Positions 8,281-16,692 of a stretch of 52,250 nucleotides of DNA are shown here, piece by piece. The first letter of the stretch is position 1. Each line of letters opens with the position of its first letter. Source of the DNA: a candidate division CPR2 bacterium GW2011_GWC2_39_10 (GTDB lineage: Bacteria; Patescibacteriota; CPR2); NCBI GenBank assembly GCA_000993275.1, contig LBVV01000007.1, forward strand, positions 1 through 52,250. The letters run 5' to 3'. Position numbers and translations under genes: made by a program. The notes under the pieces were generated by a model. It did no database searches. It had not been told where the DNA came from and saw only the letters and a program-made list of their open reading frames with translations.

Positions 8281-9144
8281 ATGAACATATTAAAAACATT
8301 CACATTACTTGGCTTAATGACCGTCTTGATGGTATTTTTTGGCAACATGTTTGGCGGACAAACAGGTATGATTATTATGCTTGGTATTTCTTTAGCCATG
8401 AACTTGGCAAGTTACTGGTTTTCGGGGAAAATGGTAATTAAAATGACCGGAGCCAAGCCGGTAGATAAAAATAAAGAACCGGAGCTTCATCACATGATAG
8501 AAGAAATTTCTCATAGTGCAGGAATCCCGGTACCAAAAATTTATATGACAAATGATGCCCAGCCAAACGCTTTTGCAACTGGACGAAACCCAAAAAATGC
8601 GATTGTAGCCGTAACCGCGGGGCTAATGGAACTGGTAGATAAAAATGAACTAAGAGGCGTAATTGCGCACGAGATGGCACATATTAAAAACCGCGACATT
8701 TTAATAGGATCAATAGCTGCCATGATGGCCGGCGTTATTTCATACATTGCACATATTGCCCAATGGGGTGCAATGTTTGGTGGTTTTGGCGGAAACGATG
8801 AAGAAGAAGGCGGAAACATTGTTGGCACCTTAGTTCTTGCCATTATCGCCCCTATTGCGGCTATACTTATTCAAATGGCAATATCTAGATCCAGAGAGTT
8901 TCATGCCGACGCCACGGGAGCCGGATTTGTAAATGACACTAAAGGGTTATCCGGTGCTCTAGGTAAACTAGAAATTGCTTCGCAAAGAATTCCTTTAAGA
9001 CACGCAAATGCATCAACTGCCCATATGTACATTTCAAACCCCTTAAAAAGCGGGGGAATTATGTCGCTCTTTAGTACTCATCCAACCACCAAAGCTCGGG
9101 TTGAACGCTTAAAAGACTTAAAGCTAAAAAGCACTAATATATAA
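8281..9144 (+). CDS. htpX: zinc metalloprotease HtpX homologue (family M48)
   Basis: The 287-aa membrane protease has two N-terminal helices (LLGLMTVLMVFFGNMFGG and MIIMLGISLAMNLASYWF), the zinc motif H130-E-M-A-H134 within GVIAHEMAHIKNRD, two more helices after it and the distal zinc ligand in SREFHADATGA. This arrangement and length match HtpX, which cuts misfolded membrane proteins in quality control. The active site faces the cytoplasm in E. coli HtpX. AAAGGGAG precedes the ATG. The stop codon overlaps a promoter for the next gene. Confidence 0.95.
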   Translation: MNILKTFTLLGLMTVLMVFFGNMFGGQTGMIIMLGISLAMNLASYWFSGKMVIKMTGAKPVDKNKEPELHHMIEEISHSAGIPVPKIYMTNDAQPNAFATGRNPKNAIVAVTAGLMELVDKNELRGVIAHEMAHIKNRDILIGSIAAMMAGVISYIAHIAQWGAMFGGFGGNDEEEGGNIVGTLVLAIIAPIAAILIQMAISRSREFHADATGAGFVNDTKGLSGALGKLEIASQRIPLRHANASTAHMYISNPLKSGGIMSLFSTHPTTKARVERLKDLKLKSTNI

Positions 9145-9145
9145 T
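9140..9145 (+). promoter_or_regulatory. -10 box across the htpX stop, leaderless start of the YkgJ gene
   Basis: TATAAT overlaps the TAA of htpX; the next ATG follows after six bases and has no ribosome-binding site. Confidence 0.5.
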
Positions 9146-9151
9146 ATTAAC

Positions 9152-9499
9152 ATGGCTAATAAGTGTAAAATGTGCGGATTATGTTGCAAGCTCTTTTTGA
9201 TTAACTTAAGCGAAGAGGAATATAAATCCGGTAGGTACAAAGTTATATTGAAGCATGAGATGGTCAAAGAATTTTCTGAGGCTAAAAAATATGGTCTAAA
9301 TTTGCTAGCTCAAAAAGAAGATGGTAGTTGCATATACCTTCAGAATAATTCTTGTAGTATTCATGAATGGCGGCCAAAAGTTTGCCGTGGATTTTTTTGC
9401 AGTTCAAAGAGCAAGAAATATGAGGGGATGAGGGAGATGGTTGAAAGGTCAAAACTCTTTCTGAAAACAAAAAATCGTGCTAAAATAAGCCAACGTTAA
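9152..9499 (+). CDS. YkgJ-type cysteine cluster protein
   Basis: A 115-aa protein with the pattern of the YkgJ/YcgN cysteine cluster family: CxxCxxCC at the N-terminus (CKMCGLCCKLF), a mid C (GSCIYLQNNSCSIHEWRPKVCRGFFC) and a final C near FFCSS. These cysteines probably bind zinc or an iron-sulfur cluster; no reaction is established for most members. It lies seven bases downstream of htpX, but its own -10 box overlaps the htpX stop codon and no Shine-Dalgarno is present, so it appears to be read from a leaderless transcript as well as by read-through. Confidence 0.85.
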   Translation: MANKCKMCGLCCKLFLINLSEEEYKSGRYKVILKHEMVKEFSEAKKYGLNLLAQKEDGSCIYLQNNSCSIHEWRPKVCRGFFCSSKSKKYEGMREMVERSKLFLKTKNRAKISQR

Positions 9500-9531
9500 G
9501 GGATAGCTCGTTAAAAAGGTGGTGAGGTGGA

Positions 9532-10785
9532 TTGTTTGAACTAGCTGAACAAGGAATTTTGGAAAGTGAACTACTAACTTACGACGATTGGAAGATTGGA
9601 AAAAAACACTACGAACATCTTCTTACAAGTACTAGCTATGCACAAACCGCCGAAAATGTAATTGTAAATATTATCGGCAATGAGAGCTTAACGCTTTTTA
9701 GGCAGGTGTATTTCCAAAAAAAGATGCCGGATTTAAATAAGATTGCCAAAGACAACCGTCTTACCGCAGACCACCTTTTTTTGAAGGTTGACTTGGTAAG
9801 ACTTGCAGTTTTGGTAATGTTTGAAGATCAGGTAGATTTATATTTGGTGCCGCCGCATTTGGATCACTTGGCTTTACAGATCGCGTATCCTAAAGAATGG
9901 CAGTGTCTTACAAACTGCATCAGTCCTCTTAAGTGGTATGAAGAGGCTTGTGGCGCAACGTCTGAGGACGAGTATTGCCCGCAGCAGAAGCAAAAAAAAG
10001 CATGCAGGCCGCATCAAAGACTTACTAAAGAAGAAATAGCGGCAATTAAGCAAGCCGTTTGGTCCGGCAAAAAAGAGCGCAGAAGAAAAACCAACCCAAA
10101 GGAGGGTATTGTGGTAGGATTTAGACGGTCAAGGGAAGGCGTTTTGAAAAAAGAGCAGCAATTTGCGGAGTTTTTGCACAAAAACAAATGTAAGGGTGGC
10201 CTAATTGCCGGCAATATTGTCGCTTTATACGTGCAATATAATGATGGCAGGCAAAGTACGCATTTTGCCCTTAATTTTGTTCATAGTGGCTGGATTGTTC
10301 GTCTAAAAAACGGAATCTATAAATTTGGCGAAAGGGGTATCGAGTACCTCCTTTGCAATGGGATTATTACGGAAAGCGAGGCGGTAACTCTTGGGGAGGC
10401 TTCATTAGAAAACAAAGCTAAAGTTGCAAAACCCGAGAAAAAAGAGCCGGCAGTCTGCGGCAATAACCCGCAATCGCAGGAAAATACGGCAAGCCTTAGA
10501 GATATAATCAACGTTTTCGTGCAGGATCTTACACAATTAGCGGCCGCGCACGAAGTAAAGATCGCTGAAGCTATAAGCGATACGGAAAAATGGCGGCCAC
10601 TTTTAGGAGAAACGAAAACAGAAGCTATCATATCAACGATCAAGGAAAGCGTAAAAAGCAATACTAGACTAAAGTCAGATCGAATAGAAAATGACATAGA
10701 TGTGTTAAAAAATGCTGGCGAGATATTAAGGCGCCGCGGCATAACTGTCTTAAATGTCGACTATATCGTTGATGAAGCGGAGTAG
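9532..10785 (+). CDS. 417-aa protein of unknown function
   Basis: Begins at TTG 9532 behind GGTGAGGTGG. No family is recognised. Residues 1-140 are helical with a charged core; 150-200 hold a Cys/basic segment (CPQQKQKKACRPHQRL) and a lysine/arginine-rich stretch (KKERRRKTNPKEG) that could bind nucleic acid; 205-300 look alpha/beta (GGLIAGNIVALYVQYNDGRQ); 300-417 are helical and polar. A strong terminator follows. Unlike its neighbours it uses a TTG start and more G/C-rich codons, like the genes at 28.8-31.9 and 40.1 kb, so it may share their origin. Confidence 0.7.
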   Translation: MFELAEQGILESELLTYDDWKIGKKHYEHLLTSTSYAQTAENVIVNIIGNESLTLFRQVYFQKKMPDLNKIAKDNRLTADHLFLKVDLVRLAVLVMFEDQVDLYLVPPHLDHLALQIAYPKEWQCLTNCISPLKWYEEACGATSEDEYCPQQKQKKACRPHQRLTKEEIAAIKQAVWSGKKERRRKTNPKEGIVVGFRRSREGVLKKEQQFAEFLHKNKCKGGLIAGNIVALYVQYNDGRQSTHFALNFVHSGWIVRLKNGIYKFGERGIEYLLCNGIITESEAVTLGEASLENKAKVAKPEKKEPAVCGNNPQSQENTASLRDIINVFVQDLTQLAAAHEVKIAEAISDTEKWRPLLGETKTEAIISTIKESVKSNTRLKSDRIENDIDVLKNAGEILRRRGITVLNVDYIVDEAE

Positions 10786-10800
10786 TTTCAATAAAAAAAA

Positions 10801-10831
10801 TGAGGCGTTCTTTTAAAAGAACGCCTTTTTC
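10801..10831 (+). terminator. strong intrinsic terminator
   Basis: Near-perfect palindrome AGGCGTTCTTTT / AAAAGAACGCCT followed by T residues. Confidence 0.92.
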
Positions 10832-10875
10832 TGTTTGATTAGTGCATAGAAATTGTGCGATTTTATCTTAATCGC

Positions 10876-11340
10876 TTAGACTCCAACCCTGTTGTTCCAA
10901 AAGGTGGGGTTTATTTCTTTGCCGTGTCTGCTGCCAATGATCATAAGGTCTTGGGCGGCTTGGGCGGCATTCATGTTTTGTACAATTGCACTGCTTATGC
11001 TTACAAGAAAACTTTCTTCTTCGTCGACTCTGTGTGTTTTGGTTTCCCCATCCTCAATTATTATAAGTACAGTTGGATGATTATTTGTACGATTAGCTCG
11101 TTTAATCAGTTGCTGATAGACCCATGATATGGCACTGTTTGCTATCGGATCGGAACTCGTGCAATCGCATCGATCACCGAAATACATAAGCGTCTCTGCT
11201 ACGCTGGCTGGATCTTTACCTTTTTTTGCGGCAAGCTCAATTATTTCAAGAACTTCTTCGCTTGTAATCCTTGCAGCCCAACCGCGCCCGTCTTCAGTGG
11301 TAACGCAGATTGTGATTTTGAGATCATTTCTTTCATTCAT
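10876..11340 (-). CDS. 154-aa protein of unknown function
   Basis: The start is placed at ATG 11340 (MNERNDLKITICVTTED) because AAAGGAGAAGAAGC lies directly upstream; the longer track ORF would translate that site. The product is soluble and seems to hold two related halves: KITICVTTEDGRGW...EEVLEIIELAAKKGKDPASVAETLMYFGDRC and TVLIIIEDGETK...ISSAIVQNMNAAQAAQDLMIIGSRHG, each a beta strand pair then helices ending in (M)xxxGxR. That internal repeat is my reading and no family is recognised. It converges on the 9532 gene. Confidence 0.65.
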   Translation of the reverse strand: MNERNDLKITICVTTEDGRGWAARITSEEVLEIIELAAKKGKDPASVAETLMYFGDRCDCTSSDPIANSAISWVYQQLIKRANRTNNHPTVLIIIEDGETKTHRVDEEESFLVSISSAIVQNMNAAQAAQDLMIIGSRHGKEINPTFWNNRVGV

Positions 11341-11552
11341 GCTTCTTCTCCTTTTTCTGTAAATATCAGCCTGCACCTAACGAGTTACTGAAAAAAACAT
11401 TTTTCTATCTAACAAATAAAAACCGAAATGCATGATAAGCAAACCTAGTGTTTATTATTTCGTTTTACGTAGTAATATAATATTAAGTAACTTGCTTTAC
11501 CGGAGTTGTCCTATTTTAACATAATTATTAAAAAATGTCTACACTTTTAAGA

Positions 11553-11676
11553 GTAACTGCTCACAACTCTCGCGTCTTTGCGAGTGAAACGAAGCAATCT
11601 CCTCATGCTTGAAACAAGATTGCCGCACTCTCCGGCAGCTGCCGGATCGTTCGCAATGACGATTGTGAGCAGTTAC
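11553..11676. mobile_element. TIR element copy 1 (MITE-like)
   Basis: Flanked by 14-base inverted ends GTAACTGCTCACAA and TTGTGAGCAGTTAC. The interior is GC-rich compared with its surroundings and nearly identical, on the opposite strand, to copies at 25.5 and 52.1 kb. No ORF. No target duplication is clear for this copy. Confidence 0.85.
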
Positions 11677-11701
11677 ATATTTTTTATCAAGATAAAGGTA
11701 C

Positions 11702-11730
11702 TTGATTTTTATATAATTTTATGGTATAAT
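11702..11730 (+). promoter_or_regulatory. promoter reading toward sortase, antisense to tRNA-Leu
   Basis: -35 TTGATT (11702-11707), 17-base spacer, extended -10 TGGTATAAT (11722-11730). No other plus-strand promoter is evident before the sortase gene. Confidence 0.7.
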
Positions 11731-11735
11731 CCAAA

Positions 11736-11767
11736 CTTAGTAACTTAGTAACTTAGTAACTTAGTAA
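11736..11767 (+). repeat. four tandem copies of CTTAGTAA
   Basis: Exact 8-base tandem repeat, four units, lying at the predicted +1 region of the promoter just upstream. Confidence 0.9.
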
Positions 11768-11774
11768 CTAACTC

Positions 11775-11858
11775 TGGTGCCGGGAGAGGGACTCGAACCC
11801 TCAAGCCTTGCGGCACACGATTTTGAGTCGTGCGTGTTTGCCATTTCACCACCCCGGC
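11775..11858 (-). tRNA. tRNA-Leu (anticodon CAA)
   Basis: 84 nt including an encoded CCA. Acceptor GCCGGGG pairs with TCCCGGC. The anticodon arm is GCACGA-CTCAAAA-TCGTGT with CAA at 34-36; a long variable arm (TGCCGCAAGGCT) marks a class II tRNA, and the T arm reads GGGTTCGAGTCCC. Confidence 0.95.
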
Positions 11859-11868
11859 ATTGAAAATA

Positions 11869-11897
11869 ATTATATATTAATGAACCGGATAAATCAA
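11869..11897 (-). promoter_or_regulatory. tRNA-Leu promoter
   Basis: Minus strand: -35 TTGATT (11897-11892), 17-base spacer, -10 TATAAT (11874-11869), about ten bases before the mature 5' end. The -35 abuts the sortase start codon. Confidence 0.75.
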
Positions 11898-12898
11898 TGA
11901 TCAGACGAAATATTGAACCCGAGAAAGACAATAATTCATCGGCTTCATTCGAAAATTATATACCCGATAAATACAGCTCTCCCTTAGAAAACCACAAAGA
12001 AGAGATTGTTTCGGATTCTAACAATCATGATGTTCAAAAAGATGACCCTATAAATATTGAACCCTCCGATTCAGAGAAACCAAACAAAAACGAGGATTTT
12101 AATTTTCATTTTCCGAAAGTTGAATTTAAAAAACCTAAAAAAGAATTTTTAAAGAAGTTAAAAAAAACCAATTCTAAACGAATAGCAAAATATTTTTTCT
12201 CGATCATTGTACTTTTTTTGGGCCTTTATTTTACTATGAATGCCCCTATGTATTACTACAGATTAACGCACCTTAATCCGAGAAATCTTGTTAGCAAAGA
12301 AGTAAGTAAAGCCAAGCCAACTCCCGCCCCCAAAAGCCAAACAAAAGCGCCGACAACCGAGAGCAAACTTATTGTCAACAAAATTAAAGTTGACGCTCCA
12401 ATTGTTTTTGTTAATTCACGAGCAGAAAAAGACATCCAGGAAGGATTGAGGTCGGGTGTTGTCCATTATGCGGGCACCGCCAAACCCGGAGAGATTGGCA
12501 ACGTATTTGTTACCGGCCACAGCTCCAATTATTGGTGGGAAAAAGGGGAATATAATTACGTGTTTAGCATTTTGGATAGATTGGAAATAGGTGACAAAGC
12601 AACCATATATTACGATGGTCTGGTTTGGGAATATACAGTTTACGAAAAGAAAATTGTGGATCCCACCGATGTGGCTGTTTTAAACCAAACCAGCACACCA
12701 ACCCTGACCCTTATGACCTGTACTCCTCCCGGAACAAGCTGGAAACGATTAATTGTTCGTTTTAATCAATCATACCCAAAAGAAATAACAATACCAAAGA
12801 ATACGCCCATAAAAGAACCCACCAAAAAACCCGAGGATTTACCTGCAGAACAAGATTCCTTCTTTACCAAGCTAAGAAGATATCTTATTCCTAACTAA
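11897..12898 (+). CDS. sortase (class E/D-like)
   Basis: 333 aa. Residues 1-95 are a long charged cytoplasmic tail, 96-115 a membrane anchor (YFFSIIVLFLGLYFTMN), and 150-305 the sortase beta-barrel: GNVFVTGH208SSNY, the TLMTC275TPPGTSWKR284LIV motif with catalytic Cys and Arg. Sortases cut a sorting signal on secreted proteins and join them to the cell wall. The TLxTCxPxGT form fits class D/E. No LPxTG-like substrate was noticed in this window. There is no clear ribosome-binding site, and the start overlaps the -35 box of the divergent tRNA-Leu gene. The last 8 bases overlap the convergent PEGA gene. Confidence 0.92.
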   Translation: MIRRNIEPEKDNNSSASFENYIPDKYSSPLENHKEEIVSDSNNHDVQKDDPINIEPSDSEKPNKNEDFNFHFPKVEFKKPKKEFLKKLKKTNSKRIAKYFFSIIVLFLGLYFTMNAPMYYYRLTHLNPRNLVSKEVSKAKPTPAPKSQTKAPTTESKLIVNKIKVDAPIVFVNSRAEKDIQEGLRSGVVHYAGTAKPGEIGNVFVTGHSSNYWWEKGEYNYVFSILDRLEIGDKATIYYDGLVWEYTVYEKKIVDPTDVAVLNQTSTPTLTLMTCTPPGTSWKRLIVRFNQSYPKEITIPKNTPIKEPTKKPEDLPAEQDSFFTKLRRYLIPN

Positions 12899-14279
12899 CG
12901 TCAAGCTGAATCAGATTACCGTTATCGCCAACATAGTAAAAAGTCTTATGATCGCCAGTGAAGATCAGCCTCGAAATAGGGCTAGACGTTAAATTTGTTC
13001 TATTGGCGCCGTCAAACTCGATGAGAATATTATCATTTTTAGATTGAATTACTACGTGCGCATTATCCGAATACCAATGAGAGGAAACTATATCTCCCTC
13101 AAAAACCCTATACTCTTTTTTCTTATCAAAATCGTAAGACCAAATACTTTTATTATTACCATATAAAAGGCGCCTTCCATTTTCCGACCACTCGGCAAAA
13201 GTAATCTCTTTTGATAAGTCTAACTCTTTGTTCTTACTACTTAAGTCCATTACGGTTATATTTTTGGATTTTTTGGAAATTAGCGCCACTTTTTCTAAAT
13301 TACCATAGGCATAAATGCCATATACATCACCAGGGCTTAGTCCGTCAATTATGGTCGCCTTATTATTACCGGTAACGTTTATTTGCCACAATGCCGTTTC
13401 CAATGTTTTGGGGTCTTTTCTTATATATAAAATCTTATTCTTGTCTTTAGGAACAATGTTGAAAGATAAAATATTATCAGCAATTGCCGCAGTAACGCTT
13501 TTTTCGGATAAATTTATCTTATGCAAACTGTCATTTTTTAAACAGAATATTTCATCCTCAGAATTTGCACTCCACGTTAGCGATGAAACATCTAGTTTAA
13601 ATAAATCCGTTAAATTAGTCACATCTGTAAAGTCCTTGCCGGACAAAATAAAATATTTTTTCGATCCGGAGACTGTTGAATCCACGAGAATTTTACTATT
13701 GTTGTTTGACCAAATAAAATTATTAATCTTGCTGCCTAGCGGAATTTTTTCCTTTCCAATAATTTGGATTTGTTTGTTGCTGTCTACCTCGTAAACGTAA
13801 AAAGAGCTACCGCCGCCGGTTATTGTTTCCAAAATGATTTTTTTGCTATCGTGGCTCGCAAAAACCCTGCTTATTTTTTGTCCATAGGTAAGCTCTTTAA
13901 TGCCGATATCTTCCTTTATTAGCCATATATAGTTTGCCCATGTTACCAGTCCGGCTTCCGCCACCAGCTTTTTGTTCCATGGCAAGTAACCGTCTTTTGC
14001 AACTCTAATATCATGCTCTCCCGGGCTAAATATATTCAGCTTCCTCATAATCATGGTTGACCCGGTTCTATATTTAGATATATTGCCGTTAATATAGATG
14101 CTGGCACCGGCCGGCTTGGAAGCAAAAATAAACATTCCGTTTTGTTTCCAAGCTCTTGCTTTAAAATCAAAATGGTTGCCTTTCGACAAGTTTATTAACA
14201 CATACGCAAACGCCACAAAAGATATTGCTAAGAATGAATATGATAAAATAAGAAAAATATGCTTGAATTTTATTTTCAT
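12891..14279 (-). CDS. membrane-anchored PEGA-domain beta-propeller protein
   Basis: 462 aa. A single N-terminal anchor (IFLILSYSFLAISFVAFAYVLINL) is followed by a PEGA domain at about 50-115 (IFASKPAGASIYINGNISKYRTG...LNIFSPGEHDIRVAKDGYLPW). The rest carries repeated strands of the WD40/TolB-like kind (ISRVFASHDSKKIILE, NNFIWSNNNSKILVD, SLTWSANSEDEIFCL, ITFAEWSENGRRLLY, SSHWYSDNAHVVIQ), so a propeller exposed on the cell surface. PEGA domains are linked to surface-layer proteins. It is transcribed divergently from murA with back-to-back promoters and a leader of only about 6 nt. Binding partner unknown. Confidence 0.85.
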   Translation of the reverse strand: MKIKFKHIFLILSYSFLAISFVAFAYVLINLSKGNHFDFKARAWKQNGMFIFASKPAGASIYINGNISKYRTGSTMIMRKLNIFSPGEHDIRVAKDGYLPWNKKLVAEAGLVTWANYIWLIKEDIGIKELTYGQKISRVFASHDSKKIILETITGGGSSFYVYEVDSNKQIQIIGKEKIPLGSKINNFIWSNNNSKILVDSTVSGSKKYFILSGKDFTDVTNLTDLFKLDVSSLTWSANSEDEIFCLKNDSLHKINLSEKSVTAAIADNILSFNIVPKDKNKILYIRKDPKTLETALWQINVTGNNKATIIDGLSPGDVYGIYAYGNLEKVALISKKSKNITVMDLSSKNKELDLSKEITFAEWSENGRRLLYGNNKSIWSYDFDKKKEYRVFEGDIVSSHWYSDNAHVVIQSKNDNILIEFDGANRTNLTSSPISRLIFTGDHKTFYYVGDNGNLIQLDVS

Positions 14280-14291
14280 GAGGATAGGCTG

Positions 14292-14320
14292 ATTATAAAG
14301 TATATCCGACTAATAAACAA
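14292..14320 (-). promoter_or_regulatory. promoter of the PEGA-protein gene
   Basis: Minus strand: -35 TTGTTT (14320-14315), 17-base spacer, -10 TATAAT (14297-14292); 12 bases to the ATG. Its -35 lies one base from the murA -35. Confidence 0.75.
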
Positions 14321-14321
14321 G

Positions 14322-14350
14322 TGGACAAAGCATTAACTATCTTGTATAAT
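14322..14350 (+). promoter_or_regulatory. murA promoter, near-leaderless
   Basis: -35 TGGACA (14322-14327), 17-base spacer, -10 TATAAT (14345-14350), nine bases before GTG 14360. Confidence 0.8.
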
Positions 14351-14359
14351 AATTCTGTT

Positions 14360-15625
14360 GTGCAAAAATTTGTTATACATGGACCAAATAAATTAGAAGG
14401 CGAAGTAAATGTTAGCGGATCTAAAAATGCCGCCCTCCAGTTGATTCCGGCTACTTTGCTGGCAAATAGTCCCAGCACCATCACTAATGTGCCGGATATT
14501 TTAGATATCAAGAATCTTCTGGATATTATAAAAATGCTGGGCGTCAAAATTGATTTTAAAAACAATGAACTCACAATTGACCCCACAACCCTAAAAAGCT
14601 GCGAATTACCGGAAAAGTTAGTTGGCAAATTAAGAGCATCAATTATGCTTGCGGCGCCCTTGGTTAACAAATTCAACAGATGTCAAATTCCTTACCCCGG
14701 CGGTTGTGTGATCGGGAAAAGACCATTAAACTACCATTTCGATGCCTATCGGGCGCTGGGATACAAAGTAACGGAAGAAGAATCATCATACAGAATCGAA
14801 AAGGGTAATCTTGCGGGTACCACTATCAATATAAACTTTAGCGTTCTTGCTACGGGAAATGCTATTATGGCCGCTGTTTATGCCAAAGGCGAAACCATTA
14901 TTAAGCTAGCCGCTTGCGAACCCGAGGTTTCTATTTTAATCGAATTTTTAAACGGAATGGGCGCAGATATTAAGTGGATAGACAATCATGTCGTTAGAGT
15001 TAAAGGCGTAACCAGCCTGCATGGAGCTAATATAAAGAATATTCCGGACAGAATTGAAGCGGGAACTTTTGCCATTGCTGCTGCCGCATGTCACAGCGAA
15101 ATCATTATAAACGATTTTTATCAGTATCATAATGATGCCTTGTTGTTCAAATTTAAGGAAGCCAACGTCAAGTATGAAATAGAAGAAAATAACCTGCATA
15201 TCAAGAAGGGCACCTTCCTAAAACCGGTCAAAATTCAGACCAAAGAATATCCGGGCTTTCCTACAGATCTGCAAGCGCCTTTTTCTATCATCATGACTCA
15301 AGCCGAAGGGATTAGTGAAGTTTTTGAAACAATATTCGAAGGCAGGCTTGGCTACCTTCATGAGCTGGAGAAAATGGGGGCAAAAGTTATAATTAAAAAT
15401 TCCCAATTTGCAAATATCGAAGGCCCAACACCTCTTTACGGCACCCACATCGAAAGCTTAGACCTAAGAGCCGGCGCAACTTTAATTATTGCCGCGCTAA
15501 CCGCTCAGGGCGAATCAACTATAGACAACATAGACATCATAGATCGCGGCTATGAAGGCATTGAAAAAAAATTAGTTAACCTAGGCGCAAATATTAGTCG
15601 CGTCACCTCTACGCGTCACCTCTAA
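14360..15625 (+). CDS. murA: UDP-N-acetylglucosamine 1-carboxyvinyltransferase
   Basis: First committed step of peptidoglycan synthesis: transfers enolpyruvate from PEP to UDP-GlcNAc in the cytoplasm. The start is moved from the track ORF (14321) to GTG 14360, because the promoter -35 and -10 boxes lie inside the longer frame. With this start the family residues fall at their usual places: K22 in SGSKNAAL and the catalytic cysteine C116 in PGGCVIGKRP (C115 in E. coli), and the protein begins MQKFVIHGPNKLEGEV like other MurA proteins. Length 421 aa is typical. The active-site Cys predicts sensitivity of the fosfomycin type. mreB follows 63 bases downstream. Confidence 0.96.
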   Translation: MQKFVIHGPNKLEGEVNVSGSKNAALQLIPATLLANSPSTITNVPDILDIKNLLDIIKMLGVKIDFKNNELTIDPTTLKSCELPEKLVGKLRASIMLAAPLVNKFNRCQIPYPGGCVIGKRPLNYHFDAYRALGYKVTEEESSYRIEKGNLAGTTININFSVLATGNAIMAAVYAKGETIIKLAACEPEVSILIEFLNGMGADIKWIDNHVVRVKGVTSLHGANIKNIPDRIEAGTFAIAAAACHSEIIINDFYQYHNDALLFKFKEANVKYEIEENNLHIKKGTFLKPVKIQTKEYPGFPTDLQAPFSIIMTQAEGISEVFETIFEGRLGYLHELEKMGAKVIIKNSQFANIEGPTPLYGTHIESLDLRAGATLIIAALTAQGESTIDNIDIIDRGYEGIEKKLVNLGANISRVTSTRHL

Positions 15626-15688
15626 TTAAACAACTTTAATATCCCTCAAAAAAATGATAAGATAATCAATATTTAAGGATTTATTTTT

Positions 15689-16690
15689 ATGATTATAAAA
15701 AGAATTGGAATAGATTTAGGAACGGCAAACGTTTTGGTTTATGTTCCGAAAAAAGGAATTGTTATAAACGAGCCTTCTGTTGTTGCCATTTCAGACGATC
15801 AAAAAATTTTGGCGGTAGGAGAGGAAGCAAAACTGATGGTCGGCAAAACTCCGGATTCCATTAAAGCTTATAGGCCATTACGTGATGGCGTAATCGCAGA
15901 TTATATGGTGACCGAAGCAATGATTAGATATTTTATCAACAAGGTTAGTGGAAATATAAGACTTTTTCGCCCCGAGATCATGGTATCAGTACCCGCAGGC
16001 GCTACTTCTACCGAAAAGAGGGCGGTTATTGACGCTACGAAACAAGCCGGAGCAAAGGAAGCTTTTATTATTCCTGAACCGGTTGCCGCTGCTATTGGAG
16101 CCGGCATTCCTATTGATTCTGCGGCCGGTAATATGGTTATTGATATCGGCGGCGGCACTACTGAAGTTGCCGTCATTTCTCTGGGCGGTATTGTTGCCTC
16201 AAACTCGGTTAGGGTTGGCGGCAATAGAATTGATCAATCAATCTCAGATTTTATCCGAAAAAAATATGGCCTTGCCATCGGCGACAGAACGGCTGAGCAA
16301 ATTAAAATTGAGATCGGCAGCGCAATTCACGAAAAAAAGAACAAAGAAATGGAAATTAGGGGAAGAGATATGATAGCCGGACTTCCCAAAACTGTCGTCA
16401 TTAGTTCCCATGAAATTACCGAGGCAATGAGAGACGAACTGGACAAAATTATTTTGGCGGTTCGATCAGTTTTAGAACAAACTCCACCTGAACTTGCATC
16501 AGATGTTATTGATAGAGGTATGGTTATGACGGGCGGATGCTCCCTACTTAAAAATATTGACAGATTAATCACAACGACCACAGGGATTCCCTGCATCGTA
16601 GCAGATGATGCGCTTCTGTGCGTAGCAAAGGGCATTGGCATTGCCCTCGACAACCTAAACGATTATAAAAGAAGCATTTTGTCTAAATAA
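15689..16690 (+). CDS. mreB: rod shape-determining protein MreB
   Basis: Bacterial actin that forms membrane-linked filaments guiding lateral wall synthesis. The 333-aa protein shows the actin-fold nucleotide motifs: phosphate 1 IGIDLGTANVLVYV, phosphate 2 MVIDIGGGTTEVAVISLGG and adenosine motif MTGGCSLLKNID, plus the conserved GAKEAFIIPEPVAAAIGAGIPI. The N-terminus MIIKRIGIDLG lacks the usual longer membrane helix. AAGGA precedes the ATG at 11 bases. mreC, mreD and rodA are not adjacent; the next gene, an HD protein, begins two bases after the stop, so mreB is co-transcribed with it. Confidence 0.97.
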   Translation: MIIKRIGIDLGTANVLVYVPKKGIVINEPSVVAISDDQKILAVGEEAKLMVGKTPDSIKAYRPLRDGVIADYMVTEAMIRYFINKVSGNIRLFRPEIMVSVPAGATSTEKRAVIDATKQAGAKEAFIIPEPVAAAIGAGIPIDSAAGNMVIDIGGGTTEVAVISLGGIVASNSVRVGGNRIDQSISDFIRKKYGLAIGDRTAEQIKIEIGSAIHEKKNKEMEIRGRDMIAGLPKTVVISSHEITEAMRDELDKIILAVRSVLEQTPPELASDVIDRGMVMTGGCSLLKNIDRLITTTTGIPCIVADDALLCVAKGIGIALDNLNDYKRSILSK

Positions 16691-16692
16691 CT

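Noticed and set aside
10855-11362. Three plus-strand ORFs opposite the 10876-11340 gene
   Set aside because: Overlapping antisense frames without ribosome-binding sites; the minus-strand gene has a clear one.
11553-11676. CRISPR-like repeat array
   Set aside because: The three related copies are 14-27 kb apart with inverted ends and no spacers; no cas gene is present in the window.
13315-13794. 159-aa ORF opposite the PEGA gene
   Set aside because: Shadow frame inside a gene with recognised domains.
15901-16653. Three alternative ORFs in mreB
   Set aside because: Shadow frames of a highly conserved gene.
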